Part shown: positions 60,785-64,000 of the stretch, piece after piece
How positions within the stretch are numbered: position 1 is the stretch's first letter
Layout of the letters: each line of letters opens with the position of its first letter
NCBI RefSeq assembly: GCF_002811475.1
Contig: NZ_NPDL01000001.1
Span: forward strand, 310,001-374,000
Length of the DNA stretch: 64,000 nucleotides
Direction: 5' to 3'
DNA from: Leptospira hartskeerlii
GTDB taxonomy: Bacteria; Spirochaetota; Leptospiria; Leptospirales; Leptospiraceae
Position numbers and translations under genes: made by a program
The notes under the pieces: model-generated
Told to the model about the DNA's origin: nothing
The model's input: the letters and a program-made list of their open reading frames with translations, nothing else
Database searches by the model: none

Positions 60785-61432
60785 ATGGAGATTCCTTCCT
60801 ATTCCCTTTCCGATTGGAGAGCCACAGTCGCTAAATATGCCGAGGAAATTCTTCGCATAGGCCACGAAAAGTCCCCGTTTTGGATCGCTGTTCGTACATT
60901 CGTTTCTGCAGCATATGAGACGGACGATCCGGAACCTTTTTATGATGATCTAGACTCAGGGTTCAAAAGGGAATTGACCGAAGAGGATGAGGCTCGCTTG
61001 GACGAGGCGTTATCTTCTTTTTGGGACCAAGCTACTGCGGTTCTCATCGCAATTTCAGAGGCTTATAGCGACGAAGACGAGGATAGAAGTGAAGAGATCA
61101 CTGACGAGGCGATTTCAGGTCTACTATCGGGATTGAACGATGCGGGCGTAAAAACAATGTCCGATGCAGAACTTCTAGAAATAGCGGTTCTAGTCATAAA
61201 TAGTCGATTAAATTTTCATAATGTTCCTGTCGAAGCCAACTTTTCCATCAAAAGTCTGAATTCTATTCCGGACCTGGAAGAGAGAAGGATCTTAGAACCA
61301 TTTGTTACCTTTTTGATCGAAGACTTCAAAAATGTACAAGATAGAGAAGAAAGGTTCGCACTATTAATGCAGATCTTATTCGATACTTTATGGGCCCTGT
61401 TTTATTTAGGGTTGGAGGAAGACGAAGAATAG
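60785..61432 (+). CDS. acidic cytoplasmic protein, unknown
   Basis: A 215-residue, strongly acidic, all-helical protein (many Glu/Asp runs such as SDEDEDRSEEITDEAI and GLEEDEE at the end). No signal peptide, membrane segment or family is recognised. ATG 60785 is preferred to the TTG at 60779; a GGAGAGAG run lies ~17 bases upstream. It stands alone between divergent or convergent neighbours. Confidence 0.6.
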   Translation: MEIPSYSLSDWRATVAKYAEEILRIGHEKSPFWIAVRTFVSAAYETDDPEPFYDDLDSGFKRELTEEDEARLDEALSSFWDQATAVLIAISEAYSDEDEDRSEEITDEAISGLLSGLNDAGVKTMSDAELLEIAVLVINSRLNFHNVPVEANFSIKSLNSIPDLEERRILEPFVTFLIEDFKNVQDREERFALLMQILFDTLWALFYLGLEEDEE

Positions 61433-61510
61433 ATCGCGTTTCCGTCTTTTTCCGCACTTACTCTTTTCCTTGTGGAACTCTATACAAGTGTTATGAAAAA
61501 GTCGATTTAG

Positions 61511-63550
61511 TCAGACCCTTTCTATCGCAATTAAACTGATATCATCTTGCGGTTGTGAATATTCTAACCATAGATCCAAATCTTTCATTACCATATCGGG
61601 AATATTTTCGATAGGTTCTTCCGAAAGTTCAGAGATCCGTTTTCTCAATCTGGATTCTCCCCAGGCTTCTCTTTTGGAATTGAATTGTTCAAAGACACCA
61701 TCCGAAAAAAGGAACATCCTATCTCCATTGGAAAAATCCAGTTCTTGGTTTTCGTAACTTTTTTTATTCTTTAAACCTATGATGGCTCCGGTCCTTCTTA
61801 AATTCATAAGATGAGAAGAATGTACCAGAATTTGGTCGGGATGTCCTGCTGATGCGTACACTAATCTATTTTCTCTCGCATAAATATCTACGATGATAGA
61901 AGAGAATATGGTTCCTAAAGAAGAGAATTTTCTTTGGAACTTATCATCCAACAGATCTAAGCAGAATCCTGGATCTTTCGCTCCGAATTTGATACCTTCG
62001 TATTCCGCCTTGATTGCCATAGTGACTAACGCAGCTTGTACTCCATGCCCGGTGGCATCCGCAAGAAAGATCCGATACACTCCGGGAGAAACTTCGAAAA
62101 TATCATAGAAGTCTCCGCCTACTTCGTCTCTCGGAAGATATTTAACTGCGTATTTTAATTCTTTGTAAGATTCTACATTTTCCGGAAAAAGTTTCTTCTG
62201 AATTCTTTGGGCAACGAGTAAATCTTTTCGTATTCTTTCCAAGGAATGATTTAATTCGGAAGTTTTTTCTCGAACAAGAACTTCCAAGTTGTCTTTTAGA
62301 ATGTTCAGTGCACTGTTTGTGATCCTTAAATTTTCACTGAGTATTTCAGATTTTCTGAATGCTCTTGCTATCCTTCTGGAAAGCACTAAAGATTGAGAGA
62401 GAGTGAATACAAGAAGTCCATAAGGAGAAAGATTGATCCCTCTCAGATTTAATTTGTCCCAAAGTAGATCTATTCCTACTGTGATCCCGAATGCAAAAAA
62501 TCCTGTGAGGAATAAGATGGAGTCTTCTCTTTTTCTCCAAACTCCTAAACATACGGTGAACAGGACATAGAGTAGGCCGATTCCGGTTACGATTTGAAAT
62601 GGTTCTACGATCTTTGTGAAAAATCCGATCGGAAATAATAGAGTGATATCGTAAGCAATCGCTATAACCCAGGCGATGGCCGGCACCCAAGGAATTGTAT
62701 CCTCTGGGAACAAAGAGCGATGGAACATCAAAAAGATCGGAACTGCGGTATAGAAGGAGAAGAATTCCAATCTAAAAACGGATTCCCAAGGAAAGTCCGG
62801 GAAAATTTCTAGGACAAGCCTGTTGCCGATCAATGCAACTCTCAAAGTTAATAAAAACGTAAATAATGCAAAATAGAATGCGGACTTTTCCTTTCTTCTA
62901 AATAGGAAAAGCCCGGTATGATATAGTCCTATCAAAAGAAGCCCGCCAAACAAAAACGATTCTCTGGATTGGGTGATCAACTTTTCTCTGTAAATCGCTT
63001 CTAATGTTCCGATTTTTGGAACCTGCCAGAAACCGCCGAAATTATTGATCCAATTGGAGCCTTGGATTAAAATTTCCGTATTTGTCTTCTCTACTCTTAA
63101 GGGTAGATACACAGATTTGATTTTAGGAATTTCGGAAGAAGGTTCTAAGTTCGGAGTTCCGGAAGAATAAATCAATTTTCCGTTATAATATAATTTATAA
63201 GCGGATGCAAAATCAGGCATCATCAACCCGATCTCTTTTTTCAGATCTTCTTCAGGAAAGATGATGGATAGACGAAAACTTGCAGCTCCTTCTCTTGGAA
63301 GTACTTGGTCTCCTTTTTTAGTATCCTGCCAGGAATGGGGAACGGATAACATATCCCAGTTAGCTGCTTGGCTTTTTTCAGGAGAAACAAATTCTCCGTA
63401 TATGAATTGCCAGTTCCCATTTAATGGAATAACCTCTGAATGTTCAGCAAGATCCTGAGAGGAAATTTGCAACACTCCATCTTGGATCGGTGCCGCTTCT
63501 AAAGAGAAACAAAACCAGAAAGTGGAAAGAAGTAAAAGAGACCGCTTCAC
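61511..63550 (-). CDS. 7TM-DISM receptor with SpoIIE/PP2C phosphatase domain
   Basis: A 679-residue membrane phosphatase. GTG start at 63550; signal peptide 1-19; an extracellular 7TMR-DISMED2-like jelly-roll domain (~25-180, LNGNWQFIYGEFVSPE and VPHSW); seven transmembrane helices (~190-385); a coiled coil (~395-450); and a C-terminal SpoIIE-type PP2C domain with EVGGDFYDIFEV and LADATGHGVQAALVTMAI holding the metal-binding Asp and Gly residues, DLLDDKFQRKF, SAGHPDQIL and LFSDGVFEQF. It should sense an outside ligand and dephosphorylate a STAS antagonist inside. The STAS gene at 27.8 kb is a possible but unlinked target. Confidence 0.9.
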   Translation of the reverse strand: MKRSLLLLSTFWFCFSLEAAPIQDGVLQISSQDLAEHSEVIPLNGNWQFIYGEFVSPEKSQAANWDMLSVPHSWQDTKKGDQVLPREGAASFRLSIIFPEEDLKKEIGLMMPDFASAYKLYYNGKLIYSSGTPNLEPSSEIPKIKSVYLPLRVEKTNTEILIQGSNWINNFGGFWQVPKIGTLEAIYREKLITQSRESFLFGGLLLIGLYHTGLFLFRRKEKSAFYFALFTFLLTLRVALIGNRLVLEIFPDFPWESVFRLEFFSFYTAVPIFLMFHRSLFPEDTIPWVPAIAWVIAIAYDITLLFPIGFFTKIVEPFQIVTGIGLLYVLFTVCLGVWRKREDSILFLTGFFAFGITVGIDLLWDKLNLRGINLSPYGLLVFTLSQSLVLSRRIARAFRKSEILSENLRITNSALNILKDNLEVLVREKTSELNHSLERIRKDLLVAQRIQKKLFPENVESYKELKYAVKYLPRDEVGGDFYDIFEVSPGVYRIFLADATGHGVQAALVTMAIKAEYEGIKFGAKDPGFCLDLLDDKFQRKFSSLGTIFSSIIVDIYARENRLVYASAGHPDQILVHSSHLMNLRRTGAIIGLKNKKSYENQELDFSNGDRMFLFSDGVFEQFNSKREAWGESRLRKRISELSEEPIENIPDMVMKDLDLWLEYSQPQDDISLIAIERV

Positions 63551-63583
63551 TTCCCGTTAGGATAAGCAGGACCCGAAGTGTGT

Positions 63584-64000
63584 CTAATGTTTTTTAAGAA
63601 CAGAATTCAATCGATCCGGATAATCTGTAATAATTCCATCCACGCCAGCTTTAATTAATCTTTCCATTTCTTGAGTTTCATTCACAGTCCAAGGAATCAC
63701 TTTAATCCCTAAAGAATGAGCTTTTGAAACGAATTCATCCGTTACGAATAAAAAATAAGGAGAAATAATATCCGCTTTTAACTCTTTTGTTTGATTTAAA
63801 ACAAGTTCCCTTCTGGAGCCACCGAATCCGAATTTCATCGCTGCGCCTTGAGGATATGTGAGGGAGAATAACGCAGAAGTTTGGATCTTAGGATTTTTTT
63901 TCTTCACTAAGGAAAGTGCTGGGAGGTAAAAAGATTGGATTGTTGAACGGTCTACAACTTTAGCAGTTTCGATTGCCTTGATCAAAAGACTTACGTGAGC
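63584..64000 (-). CDS. glycerophosphodiester phosphodiesterase, C-terminal part
   Basis: The visible 139 codons are the C-terminal part of a GDPD TIM barrel; the frame stays open to the window edge, so the N-terminus lies outside. Seen: a strand with [20 protein letters not shown], matching the conserved SF motif after beta-strand 5, [19 protein letters not shown] (the W-T-V-N motif) and [13 protein letters not shown] at the end. The enzyme cleaves glycerophosphodiesters to glycerol-3-phosphate and an alcohol. It is 34 bases upstream of the SpoIIE gene on the same strand. Confidence 0.88.
   Translation of the reverse strand, partial: AHVSLLIKAIETAKVVDRSTIQSFYLPALSLVKKKNPKIQTSALFSLTYPQGAAMKFGFGGSRRELVLNQTKELKADIISPYFLFVTDEFVSKAHSLGIKVIPWTVNETQEMERLIKAGVDGIITDYPDRLNSVLKKH

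Overview
The window reads as spirochaete chromosomal DNA, almost certainly Leptospira. GC content is moderate to low. There are many lipoproteins with the loose Leptospira lipobox, a LipL41-family lipoprotein, OmpL47-type repeat proteins, a DUF1554 lipoprotein, an ftsQ-ftsA-ftsZ cluster and a spirochaete-style flbD-motA-motB-fliL block. No rRNA, tRNA, CRISPR array or intact insertion sequence is visible. The species cannot be named from the window.

Layout. 0-9 kb: envelope and small metabolic genes (TrmO-like, nitroreductase-fold protein, DUF488), then two convergent OmpL47-type repeat proteins with a LysM-FecR protein, then two unknown membrane or lipoprotein genes and a gene-free, palindrome-rich patch. 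9-14.3 kb: a thioesterase and MarR regulator pair behind a striking three-palindrome operator-like array, then MORN, GST, RDD, amidohydrolase and SDR genes. 14.3-19.4 kb: phosphatase-like protein, methionine aminopeptidase, BASS-type transporter, metallophosphoesterase and the LipL41-like lipoprotein. 19.4-22.6 kb (minus strand): ftsQ-ftsA-ftsZ. 22.7-27.8 kb: MCE/MlaD protein, glycosyltransferase, then flbD-motA-motB-fliL-kdsB. 27.8-31.5 kb (minus): STAS protein, zinc ribbon, cytochrome c, and a three-gene SDR, thiolase and OB-fold cassette.

31.5-48.2 kb is the accessory region. A long AT-rich regulatory stretch precedes a 1427-residue lipoprotein whose first ~480 residues follow the layout of protective-antigen/binary-toxin B components (DxDxDG calcium motif, S/T/N-rich pore-loop-like stretch, a phenylalanine placed like the phi-clamp, a domain-3-like segment). 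Next comes a 2523-residue lipoprotein with SpvB, FG-GAP and Rhs-repeat modules like a fused Tc-toxin BC cocoon. It ends in a non-Rhs C-terminal domain and is followed by a small immunity-like gene. A lipoprotein with ASH-type domains and six Kelch repeats and a small lipoprotein close the region. A PA-like pore lipoprotein beside a Tc-BC-like cocoon lipoprotein is the most interesting arrangement in the window. The homology calls are mine from sequence reading and need profile searches.

48.2-64 kb: YheT-type hydrolase, tandem LamG lipoproteins, esterase, nucleotidyltransferase, DUF1554 lipoprotein, PhoU and MAPEG protein. A putative iron-acquisition operon follows (imelysin, di-haem DUF1111 protein, imelysin) with a Fur-like box upstream. 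The window ends with a lipocalin-like protein, an acidic unknown protein, a 7TM-SpoIIE phosphatase and a truncated glycerophosphodiester phosphodiesterase at the edge.
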